NCBI GenBank assembly: GCA_018969885.1
Contig: JAGWXN010000041.1
Location: 1-16,468, forward strand
Length of the DNA stretch: 16,468 bases
Reading direction: 5' to 3'
Origin: Betaproteobacteria bacterium
GTDB lineage: Bacteria > Pseudomonadota > Gammaproteobacteria > Burkholderiales > Burkholderiaceae
This document shows, piece after piece, positions 1-5,912 of this stretch. Position numbers and translations under genes: made by a program. Below the pieces are notes generated by a model. That model saw only the letters and a list, made by a program, of their open reading frames with translations. It was not told the origin of the DNA and made no database searches. Within the stretch, counting starts at the first letter, position 1. Each line of letters begins with the position of its first letter.

Positions 1-134
1 AAGCCCATCAGCTTGTCGTAATCGGGCTCGTCACGCGTGGTGCGGGACAGTTCGGCGATGCCGGTTCGCCGGGAAAATTCAATCCAGATTTCCGGGACCA
101 GCACACCTTCAAGATCGAGACAGACGACCTGCAC
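1..134 (-). CDS. thrH: ThrH, bifunctional phosphoserine phosphatase / phosphoserine:homoserine phosphotransferase (5' part only)
   Basis: Only the first 44 codons are inside the window; the gene leaves at position 1. The N-terminus contains [16 protein letters not shown] and then [12 protein letters not shown], which matches the conserved start of ThrH. DLEGV is HAD motif I, with the nucleophile Asp and the Glu that ThrH carries in place of the usual second Asp. Known ThrH proteins are about 205 residues, cytoplasmic, and dephosphorylate phosphoserine or move its phosphate to homoserine, linking serine and threonine synthesis. I chose the GTG at 134-132 because GGAG (145-142) lies 7 bases upstream and the protein then begins [10 protein letters not shown], as in the family. 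A GTG two codons upstream is the alternative. A perfect -10 box and a possible structural switch lie upstream. The missing C-terminus cannot be judged. Confidence 0.88.
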   Translation of the reverse strand, partial: MQVVCLDLEGVLVPEIWIEFSRRTGIAELSRTTRDEPDYDKLMG

Positions 135-141
135 GAGCACG

Positions 142-175
142 CTCCGGTGAAGCGCCGACCGGAGGGGTTCCGGTC
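142..175 (-). promoter_or_regulatory. thrH leader with two mutually exclusive hairpins, one covering the ribosome binding site
   Basis: Read on the minus strand, GACCGGA (175-169), ACCCC (168-164), TCCGGTC (163-157), an 8-base spacer and ACCGGAG (148-142) follow one another, 7 bases before the start codon. The middle element can pair with the first (7 bp, 5-base loop). Shifted by one base, as CTCCGGT (164-158), it can pair with the last (7 bp, 9-base loop). The second pairing hides GGAG, the ribosome binding site. The pairing options are seen directly; a regulatory role is inference. Confidence 0.4.
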
Positions 176-187
176 AGCAAGCCGCGC

Positions 188-193
188 ATTATA
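188..193 (-). promoter_or_regulatory. thrH promoter, perfect -10 box
   Basis: The minus strand reads TATAAT here, an exact sigma-70 -10 hexamer, 53 bases before the thrH GTG. No good -35 hexamer is found 16-18 bases upstream, where the sequence is part of a GC hairpin. There is no TG extension. A start of transcription near 181 would give a leader of about 47 bases. Confidence 0.5.
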
Positions 194-201
194 GGGATCT
201 G

Positions 202-222
202 CTGGCGGCCCCGGGCCGCCAG
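202..222 (-). terminator. GC-rich hairpin just after the cupin gene
   Basis: CTGGCGGCC (202-210) pairs with GGCCGCCAG (214-222), a perfect 9-bp stem with a 3-base loop, starting 3 bases after the cupin stop codon. On the minus strand it is followed by AGATCCC, not by a run of T, so it is not a classical intrinsic terminator. It may still stop or stabilise the transcript. It lies directly upstream of the thrH -10 box. Confidence 0.45.
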
Positions 223-225
223 GAC

Positions 226-1254
226 TCAGCGCTGCTCGAAGATGCCGAGCTTGCGATGCACGGGGGATTCGTCGGCCATGGCGATGAAAGCGGGCGTTTT
301 CGACGACCGATTCTGTAGCTTGAGCGTCGTCCACCCGGGCACACACGCCGTATCGGACTGGGTGAGATCGAGCGTGGTCTCGCCCACCAGCGCCTGGGCA
401 TCGCCCTCGACCATGTGCAACATGCGAGCCGCCGACATGCGCGGCAGCGATGTTTCCTCGCCAGGGCGAAGCATCAGCACCGAAAAAGAGATGGTGTTGA
501 GGCAATCGGCACCGGTTTCGGGATTGATGTAGGCAAGCAGAACCGGCTCGCGCGAGGGCAGACTGGTGGCAAGCGCGCCCAGCGCCGCGCGGGTGCGGGC
601 CCAGGGATAGCGCATCAAGGGATATTCGGCGCTTGAGCGCACGCCGTCGCGAATCGGCGCGAGCCCACCCGAGGCATAAGTCCAGGCAGGCTTCGAGGCT
701 TTCTGGGTTTTGCCGTCAATGTGATACGAGCAGTCGATTGCCACCATCAGCGGCACGTCGAGCACATCGAGCCAGATCATCGGCCCTGGCCCTTTGTGGC
801 GATGCTCATGCCACTGCCAGGTGGGGGTGAGGATGAGATCGCCGGGTTCCATGGGGCAGCTTTCGCCACCCACGATCGTGACCCCGCCCGTGCCTTCCAC
901 CACAAAACGAGCCGCGTTGGGCGTGTGCTTGTGGTTGGGCGCGTTCTCGCCCGGCAGCACCAGTTGCATGCCGAGATAAATGCAGGCCGAGGCCTGCAAT
1001 GCCTCCAGCCCGCGCCCCGGATTCGCCAGCACCAGAACCCGCCGCTCGGCCTTCTCCATGGGGGTGAGGTCGCCTGCTCGCATCAGGAGCGGCCGGATGT
1101 CGCTCCAGGCCCAGCGACAGACCTGGGTGGCGCTGCGGGGCTGCGTGGGCGGCAGCAGCGCGCGCAGGCTGGGCCAGAGAGGAACCAGGTTTCTGGCCCG
1201 CAACGCGTCAAGATACTCGCCGGGCAGTTCGTCCAGCGTTCCAAGCGGCTTCAT
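226..1254 (-). CDS. Gentisate 1,2-dioxygenase-like bicupin ring-cleavage dioxygenase
   Basis: This 342-residue protein has the usual length and two-cupin layout of gentisate/salicylate 1,2-dioxygenases, cytoplasmic Fe(II) enzymes that open the ring between the carboxyl- and hydroxyl-bearing carbons. The N-terminal cupin (about 85-170) carries NHKHTPNAARFVVEG with iron ligands H108 and H110, and WHEH with H149. The spacing equals H119, H121 and H160 of Pseudaminobacter salicylate dioxygenase. R116, H151, D163 and R72 fall where that enzyme has its substrate-binding and catalytic residues. The C-terminal cupin (about 235-325) lacks a metal site, as in the family. ATG at 1254 follows AAGGGGAG with 10 bases between. 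The gene diverges from the antiporter, and a palindrome lies in its likely promoter. Residues Y93 and G95 suggest substrates other than only gentisate. The family is fairly certain; the exact substrate is open. Confidence 0.87.
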   Translation of the reverse strand: MKPLGTLDELPGEYLDALRARNLVPLWPSLRALLPPTQPRSATQVCRWAWSDIRPLLMRAGDLTPMEKAERRVLVLANPGRGLEALQASACIYLGMQLVLPGENAPNHKHTPNAARFVVEGTGGVTIVGGESCPMEPGDLILTPTWQWHEHRHKGPGPMIWLDVLDVPLMVAIDCSYHIDGKTQKASKPAWTYASGGLAPIRDGVRSSAEYPLMRYPWARTRAALGALATSLPSREPVLLAYINPETGADCLNTISFSVLMLRPGEETSLPRMSAARMLHMVEGDAQALVGETTLDLTQSDTACVPGWTTLKLQNRSSKTPAFIAMADESPVHRKLGIFEQR

Positions 1255-1287
1255 AATCCGGCTTCTCCCCTTTCTGATTTTCCCGCT

Positions 1288-1315
1288 ATTTTGCAGAAAG
1301 CCCGGCTTTCATCAA
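1288..1315 (-). promoter_or_regulatory. Likely cupin-dioxygenase promoter
   Basis: On the minus strand TTGATG (1315-1310) and CAAAAT (1293-1288) are 16 bases apart. Each matches the sigma-70 consensus at 4 of 6 positions, and the -10 lies 33 bases before the start codon. The spacer is almost filled by a palindrome. Confidence 0.4.
1296..1310. promoter_or_regulatory. 15-base perfect palindrome, candidate operator
   Basis: GAAAGCC-C-GGCTTTC has perfect 7-base arms around one central base. It sits between the likely -35 and -10 of the cupin gene and 30 bases before the antiporter start, so a repressor bound here could act on one or both genes. No regulator gene is in the window. Confidence 0.4.
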
Positions 1316-1339
1316 ATTCGGAGTCGGAATCCCCGGACC

Positions 1340-2596
1340 ATGCAACTACTCACCAGCCTGCTGCTACTGATCGTCGTCGCGCGCCTGCTTGGACATCTGT
1401 TCACGCGCTGGGGCCAGCCCGCGATCGTGGGCGAGATGTTGGCTGGGGTGGTGCTCGGCCCCTCAGTACTCGATCTGATCCAGCCCAATGACGCACTGTC
1501 AGGCATCGCCCAACTGGCGGTGTTCCTGGTGGTGCTGTCGGCGGGCATCGAGATGGACTTCCAGCGCGTGCTGTCAGCCATGCGCGGCCGGGGTCTGCTG
1601 GTCGCGTTCCTCGGCTTCGCACTGCCCTTCATCGGCGGCGTGCTGGTTGCATGGGGCTATGACCTCGACCCGATGCGAACGGTTTTCATGGGGCTCTGCA
1701 TTGCCATCACAGCCCTGCCGGTTGCCGCCCGCCTCCTGGCCGACATGGGACTGCTCGACACCCCGATCGCCCGCTACGCGATCGCCACCGCCGTGCTCAA
1801 CGACGTGGTGGCGCTGTTCATTCTTGGCATCGTTCTGGCCCTGCCCCCCGACTCCGGGGCGACCGACCTGCTCGCAAGCGGTCTGACCGCCTGCGGCAAG
1901 CTGCTGGGACTGCTCGCGCTGGTGGCGAGCGCCAACCTGCTGATCCGCTGGCTTGAGGGGCGCGGCATCAACCTGTCCAGCATCAGCGAGCGGCTGATTG
2001 GCACCTTTGGTGCCGAGGCTCTGTTCGGCATGGTGGCGGTGTTCGTGCTGTTTTTCGGCATGGTGAGCGAAAACCTCGGCTTCCACTTCGTGATCGGCGC
2101 CTTCTTTGGGGCGCTTTTACTTGACCGGCGGCAGTTTGCGCCCGAGCGTTTCGAAGATCTCAAACGGACGCTCGCTTCGGTGACCGCGGGCTTTCTATCG
2201 CCGATTTTCTTTGCTGACCTGGGGCTCGACTTCACGTTCCGGGCATTCGGGCAGATCGACTTCGTGCTGGTCGTGCTGCTGGTTTCAATTGCCACCAAAT
2301 TAGTTGCCGGTTGGTGGGGCGGGCGCCTGATCGGCATGCCCCACCGCGAGGCCTTCGCGCTCGGCGCCGTGCTAAACGGGCGCGGCGTGATGGAACTGGT
2401 GGTGGCAACCATCGCCTATGACCGCGGATTCATCGGGCCCACGATGTTTTCAGTGCTGGTCTTGATGGGCGTGATCACGACCGTGTTGAGCCCCATTCTC
2501 CTGAATGCTGCAATGGGGCGCGAGGCCCGCGAACGCTATGCCCGCGCAAACGCAGCCACCCACCCCGCCACACACGCCACCTCTCAGGACAAGTAA
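1340..2596 (+). CDS. Kef/CPA2-family cation:proton antiporter without a regulatory domain
   Basis: This 418-residue inner-membrane protein is almost entirely hydrophobic, with about 12-13 membrane segments, and belongs to the CPA2 (NapA/Kef) exchangers of Na+ or K+ for protons. GQPAIVGEMLAGVVLGPS at 25-42 is the typical first-helix signature. AVLNDVVALF (151-160) holds N154-D155 of the ion-binding helix, and GAVLNGRGVMELV (342-354) is the conserved late-helix motif with R348. It ends with a short hydrophilic tail and has no TrkA-N/RCK domain, so gating by glutathione or NAD(H) as in KefB/KefC is not expected. The open frame extends upstream to 980, but that stretch lies antisense to the cupin gene and is not membrane-like, so I start at ATG 1340. 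The ribosome binding site is weak (GGAG 16 bases away). The ion is not readable from sequence. Confidence 0.88.
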   Translation: MQLLTSLLLLIVVARLLGHLFTRWGQPAIVGEMLAGVVLGPSVLDLIQPNDALSGIAQLAVFLVVLSAGIEMDFQRVLSAMRGRGLLVAFLGFALPFIGGVLVAWGYDLDPMRTVFMGLCIAITALPVAARLLADMGLLDTPIARYAIATAVLNDVVALFILGIVLALPPDSGATDLLASGLTACGKLLGLLALVASANLLIRWLEGRGINLSSISERLIGTFGAEALFGMVAVFVLFFGMVSENLGFHFVIGAFFGALLLDRRQFAPERFEDLKRTLASVTAGFLSPIFFADLGLDFTFRAFGQIDFVLVVLLVSIATKLVAGWWGGRLIGMPHREAFALGAVLNGRGVMELVVATIAYDRGFIGPTMFSVLVLMGVITTVLSPILLNAAMGREARERYARANAATHPATHATSQDK

Positions 2597-3573
2597 TCGG
2601 CCCGCAGCGCGCGCCGCCAGTCGCCGCCTTGGCCAGGCGACAGCGCCCCGATCCGTTCCAGGCCGCGTTGCATGGTGACCATACCGGTTTCATCAAAGCT
2701 GCCGTCGCTCCAGAAACCGTTGCCCGCGAGCAGGCGCTCGACGATAGCCAGCGCGGCAGCGGGCTCCACGCCGTAGTGCCCGGTGATGACCAGCGCGCCC
2801 TGCACCGGCTCATCGCGGATCGCGAGCACGGCGCGGCGGCGGGCGGCAACGATACCGCGTAGCGTCGCGCCATGCCGCAGCATCCAGTCGGTGCGCGCCA
2901 CGCCAACGGTTTGAACGCAGGGACCCAGCACCTCGTCTGCGCTCCACACCGGACGCAGCCAGTCTCGTTCACGGGTAAAGAGCGGCTCGGCCACCATCGC
3001 CACGTCAACCGTGCCGTCGCGAAGCGCGGCGAGCTTCTGACGGACCGGCCCCACAACCTTGCGTTCAACGCGCGACGCGAGTCCCACCGAATCGATCATG
3101 GCGCGGCTCACCATATCGCTCAGCGTGCCGGGCGCGGTGTAGCCGACCCTGCGGCCGGCCAGGTCGCGCGGGGAAGCAATGGTGGACTCACCGCGCCGCA
3201 CCACCCACACCTGGTCGGACACCGCCTGCACACCGCCGTGAACGATTGACAGTTCGATGCCCTGCCCGATGGCTGCGATCACCGCTGGCAGACTCACCTC
3301 ACCGTAGGGGACCTCCGCGGCGAGCGCGTTGCGAAGCGTTGCCCCGCCCTCCGAGGAGCCGATGAACCCCCGCACACCAATGCCTGCCATCTCGCCAAAC
3401 CAGCCACGTTCGCGGGCGAGCAAAAACGGAACCGCATGCAGCCGATTGGCGATCTGCGCCACCGTGAGATCGTGTTGGCGCGCCTGCGCCGCACGGTGAA
3501 AAGACGAGAGGCCAGCGAGCGCCGCTGCTGTCATCCATCCGAAAGCACGCCTAGCCGGCATGCGGCCACCCAT
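2584..3573 (-). CDS. Periplasmic substrate-binding protein, NMT1/THI5/SsuA type, orphan
   Basis: About 329 residues with the fold of ABC-transporter binding proteins for sulfonates, nitrate-like anions or thiamine precursors. HAVPFLLARERGWF, then the GSSEGGATLRNALAAEVPYG region, and later DLAGRRVGYTAPGTLSDMV and ALRDGTVDVAMVAEP are typical. The N-terminus MPARRAFGWMTAAALAGL ending HRAAQA is an export signal. R-R-A-F resembles a twin-arginine motif, though Sec export is possible. I prefer the ATG at 3573 because GGAGGG lies 7 bases upstream; an in-frame ATG at 3636 would add 21 hydrophilic residues before the signal. No permease or ATPase gene adjoins it. Its end overlaps the end of the convergent antiporter by 13 bases. 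The ligand is unknown. An FMN reductase two genes away recalls the Ssu system, but that link is weak. Confidence 0.82.
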   Translation of the reverse strand: MGGRMPARRAFGWMTAAALAGLSSFHRAAQARQHDLTVAQIANRLHAVPFLLARERGWFGEMAGIGVRGFIGSSEGGATLRNALAAEVPYGEVSLPAVIAAIGQGIELSIVHGGVQAVSDQVWVVRRGESTIASPRDLAGRRVGYTAPGTLSDMVSRAMIDSVGLASRVERKVVGPVRQKLAALRDGTVDVAMVAEPLFTRERDWLRPVWSADEVLGPCVQTVGVARTDWMLRHGATLRGIVAARRRAVLAIRDEPVQGALVITGHYGVEPAAALAIVERLLAGNGFWSDGSFDETGMVTMQRGLERIGALSPGQGGDWRRALRADYLS

Positions 3574-3785
3574 CACCTGCCCCTCCGTAGTCGAACACTG
3601 TTCGGACCGGGTTGATTCGCCCGTGGTGTGACTCACTTCTTCTCAGGCGACCCCGCTTTGACGAGTATAGCGCCGGCACGCGCACGACGGCCTGAGGCCG
3701 CGGCACGCCTCCCCGCCCGCCCCGGCGCCCGGATGTTCCGTCTGGCGATACACTGTCGGGCTCTGCCCAACGGAAGGAATCCGCC
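3574..3785. other. Divergent intergenic region between binding protein and GST
   Basis: This 212-base gap is the longest without a gene. It holds the binding-protein ribosome site GGAGGG (3586-3581) and the GST ribosome site GGAAGGA in its last 15 bases. CGGCCT-G-AGGCCG (3688-3700) is a perfect 13-base palindrome. TACACT (3749-3754) could be a -10 for the GST, but no matching -35 is present. No small ORF or RNA gene convinced me. Confidence 0.45.
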
Positions 3786-4481
3786 ATGATCAGGTTCTGG
3801 TACAACCTCGCACCCAATCCGATGAAGGTCGCGCTGCTGCTCGAGGAACTGGGTGTGGCCTATGAAGCGATTCCCGTCGACACTCGAAAGGGCGAGCAGC
3901 ACACGGCCGACTTCAAGGCGATCAACCCGAATGCCAAGGTTCCGGCGATCGACGACTCAGGGACGGTGGTCTTCGACAGTAACGCGATCCTGCTCTGGCT
4001 CGCCGATAAACACGGGCGCTTCGTGAACCGTGATCTGGCATCGGCCGAGCGCGCGCAGACACTGTCCTGGCTCATGTTCATCGCAAGTGGGGTGGGCCCG
4101 TATTCTGGCCAAGCGGTTCATTTTCGGACCGCCGCACCCGAGCCCAAGGAATACGCGCTCAACCGCTATGATTTCGAGGCCCATCGCCATTGGGGAATCC
4201 TCAACGACCATCTCGCCTCACGAACCTGGATCGTCGGTAACGACTATGGCATTGTCGACATGGCGTTCTGGGGCTGGGCCCGCATGGTGCCGTTCGTGCT
4301 CGATGACAAGGAGGCCTGGTCGCGCTACCCGCATCTGAAGCGTCTGCTCGACGCGATCAATGCGCGTCCCGCTGCCGCCCGGGTCGAGGAGCTCCGCAAG
4401 CGCCACAGCTTCAAGACCGACATGGACGACGCCGCGCGCCGGGCCATGTTCCCCCAAAACGAGCGGCTTACCAAACGCTGA
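3786..4481 (+). CDS. Glutathione S-transferase, nu/Ure2-like class
   Basis: This 231-residue cytoplasmic protein has a thioredoxin-fold N-domain (about 1-82) and a helical C-domain (about 90-205). NPNAKVPAI (47-55) holds the cis-proline P53 that binds the glutathione backbone, and D64-S65 binds the gamma-glutamyl group. The start FWYNLAPNPMKVALLLEELG resembles the YfcG/YghU (nu class, Ure2-like) proteins, where an Asn/Thr near the N-terminus rather than Ser or Cys assists glutathione. Such enzymes show disulfide-bond reductase or peroxidase activity. The zeta-class SSCxxxRVR motif of maleylpyruvate isomerase is absent, so it is unlikely to be the isomerase of a gentisate pathway. GGAAGGA precedes ATG 3786. 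The FMN reductase follows 53 bases later, likely in the same transcript. Confidence 0.85.
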   Translation: MIRFWYNLAPNPMKVALLLEELGVAYEAIPVDTRKGEQHTADFKAINPNAKVPAIDDSGTVVFDSNAILLWLADKHGRFVNRDLASAERAQTLSWLMFIASGVGPYSGQAVHFRTAAPEPKEYALNRYDFEAHRHWGILNDHLASRTWIVGNDYGIVDMAFWGWARMVPFVLDDKEAWSRYPHLKRLLDAINARPAAARVEELRKRHSFKTDMDDAARRAMFPQNERLTKR

Positions 4482-4493
4482 GCAGAATGCGGT

Positions 4494-4511
4494 CGGGCAC
4501 TGGCCTGCCCG
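4494..4511 (+). promoter_or_regulatory. Hairpin between GST and FMN reductase
   Basis: CGGGCA (4494-4499) pairs with TGCCCG (4506-4511), a 6-bp stem with a 6-base loop. GGCAC (4496-4500) can instead pair with GTGCC (4512-4516). There is no T-run, so it is more likely an mRNA-processing or stability element than a terminator. Confidence 0.3.
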
Positions 4512-4534
4512 GTGCCATGTCAAGGGATCCCACC

Positions 4535-5107
4535 ATGAATTCACGTCCGCTGATCGTTGGCCTCGGTGGCACGATACGCGAGGGTTCAACCGCCGAGCGG
4601 GCGCTGCGGGCTGCGCTCGCCCGCGCTGCGCATCTGGGTTGTGACACCGCATTGTTCGCAGGCGGGGCCCTGCCTGCAGAGATCTACGACCCCAGCAGCC
4701 CCGAACGCAGCGATCAGGCGCGGTCAATGGTTGATGCCCTACGACGAGCTGACGGCGTGATCATCGCAACACCGGCCTACCACGGGAGCGTGTCGGGACT
4801 GGTTAAAAACGCCATCGATTTCATCGAAGATCTGCGAGGCGATGAGCGGGTGTATCTGCAGGATCGGGCGGTGGGGACCATTGTGTGCGCTGACGGCCCC
4901 CAGGCCATGGGCGCAACGGTTGCGGCGTTGCGCGCTATCGTGCATTCACTGCGCGGATGGCCAACCCCCTATGCCGCCACCATCAATTCGCGCCAGCGTC
5001 CGTTTGGTCAGGATGGACAGCCCTCCGACCCCGCCGCGGTACAGGCCTGCGAGGCGGTGGCCGATGACGTGGTGCGCTTTGCACGGCGGGGCGCGCCGGC
5101 GCAGTAA
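4535..5107 (+). CDS. NADPH-dependent FMN reductase (SsuE/ArsH-like flavodoxin fold)
   Basis: A 190-residue flavodoxin-fold protein. GLGGTIREGS (9-18) is the phosphate-binding loop for FMN, and TPAYHGSVSGLVKNAIDF (79-96) is the signature of the NADPH-dependent FMN reductase family. These enzymes make reduced flavin for two-component monooxygenases or reduce quinones and azo compounds. I chose ATG 4535 because AAGGGA lies just upstream and the protein then begins MNSRPLIVGLGG; in-frame ATGs at 4487 and 4517 would add residues that are not family-like. It follows the GST in the same direction and ends 6 bases from the convergent DUF2939 gene. No flavin-dependent monooxygenase is in the window, so the partner is unknown. 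Confidence 0.85.
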   Translation: MNSRPLIVGLGGTIREGSTAERALRAALARAAHLGCDTALFAGGALPAEIYDPSSPERSDQARSMVDALRRADGVIIATPAYHGSVSGLVKNAIDFIEDLRGDERVYLQDRAVGTIVCADGPQAMGATVAALRAIVHSLRGWPTPYAATINSRQRPFGQDGQPSDPAAVQACEAVADDVVRFARRGAPAQ

Positions 5108-5113
5108 AGCGCC

Positions 5114-5878
5114 TCAGCGGCCGCCGGCCAGACCAGGGGGCAACCGGACCGCGCACAGTTTCCAGTCAAGCCATCCCCGCCGCTCAAACACCAGTCCAAA
5201 TTCGCTCGACGGGGCGGCTGATGCCGGTGCTGCCGGGTCGGCGCGAGAGACCCACACAATCATCCGGTCCGCCGAGGCGCGCTCCGGCCGCCATTTGAAT
5301 CGTGCGGGTTCGGGGGCGCCGCCACCCTGCGCCGTACCGGGCGCTGACGCCCCACCCGGCGCAGAGCCAGGCGTGGACGCCCCACCCTGCGTAGCGCCTG
5401 GCCCAGGCGCAGCCCCACCGCGCTGTGTACCGCCCCCGCTTCGCGCGGCGCCGCCCCCCTGTGCGTCACCGCCTGCCCCAGGCGCAGCCCCGCGATCACG
5501 CTCGCTTGCCGAGCGACCCGGCAAAACAAGCTGCCCATCACGAATCGCGCGAATGAAAAACTCGGGTCGGACCATGACCTCGACCAGCTTGTCGACCAGC
5601 GCTGTCGCGAGGACCGCTCCCAGCGTCGCCCCGGTCCGGCCGGCCTCGCCCAGCCCCGACGCCCCGTCGCGCAAACGCCCGACCAGAGCCGAGTTGATCT
5701 CGCCCTTGAGACTCTCCCGCAGACGGGGATAGTCGATCACGTCGCTCAGCGCCTGAGCGTCGTTACGCTCGGCCGCCGCCCTGGCCTGCTTCAACACCCA
5801 CCAGGGCGAGAACCACCAGGCGCCCACAGCCAGGCTTGCAGCGACTACTAGCACCACGATGAGGGCGCGCGCTTTCAT
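5114..5878 (-). CDS. DUF2939-family membrane-anchored protein with a Gly/Ala/Pro repeat insert
   Basis: A 254-residue protein with one N-terminal membrane segment (about 4-22, then WWFSPWW) and no obvious cleavage site, so probably anchored with its body in the periplasm. SPWWVLKQARAAAERNDAQA, DYPRLRESLKGEINSALV (49-66) and the ALVDKLVEVMVRPE stretch match DUF2939, whose function is unknown. Residues 127-191 are almost only Gly, Ala, Pro, Ser and Gln and include three decapeptides of the form PGxxxGGAxx (160-189), a likely flexible linker. The C-terminal part (192-245) is a small beta domain ending in ERRGWLDWKLCAVRLP. ATG 5878 follows GGAG with 8 bases between; an open frame extends upstream but would run into the VOC gene. 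It lies 34 bases after the VOC gene and is probably co-transcribed. Confidence 0.75.
   Translation of the reverse strand: MKARALIVVLVVAASLAVGAWWFSPWWVLKQARAAAERNDAQALSDVIDYPRLRESLKGEINSALVGRLRDGASGLGEAGRTGATLGAVLATALVDKLVEVMVRPEFFIRAIRDGQLVLPGRSASERDRGAAPGAGGDAQGGGAARSGGGTQRGGAAPGPGATQGGASTPGSAPGGASAPGTAQGGGAPEPARFKWRPERASADRMIVWVSRADPAAPASAAPSSEFGLVFERRGWLDWKLCAVRLPPGLAGGR
5312..5401 (-). repeat. Three imperfect 30-base tandem units inside the DUF2939 gene
   Basis: Units at about 5312-5341, 5342-5371 and 5372-5401 share the core GACGCCCCACCC or a close variant. They encode the decapeptides PGATQGGAST, PGSAPGGASA and PGTAQGGGAP. More decayed copies seem to continue to about 5500. The length is a multiple of three, so gain or loss of a unit would keep the frame. 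Confidence 0.65.
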
Positions 5879-5912
5879 CGGCTGCGCTCCGTGAACTCGG
5901 ACGCAATACGTT

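Noticed and set aside
980..1339. N-terminal extension of the antiporter reading frame
   Set aside because: The extra 120 codons lie antisense to the cupin gene, have basic shadow-like composition and no membrane character; the family start is at 1340.
3786..4481. GST as the maleylpyruvate isomerase of a gentisate pathway
   Set aside because: The zeta-class SSCxxxRVR motif is absent; the N-terminus is of the nu/Ure2-like class.
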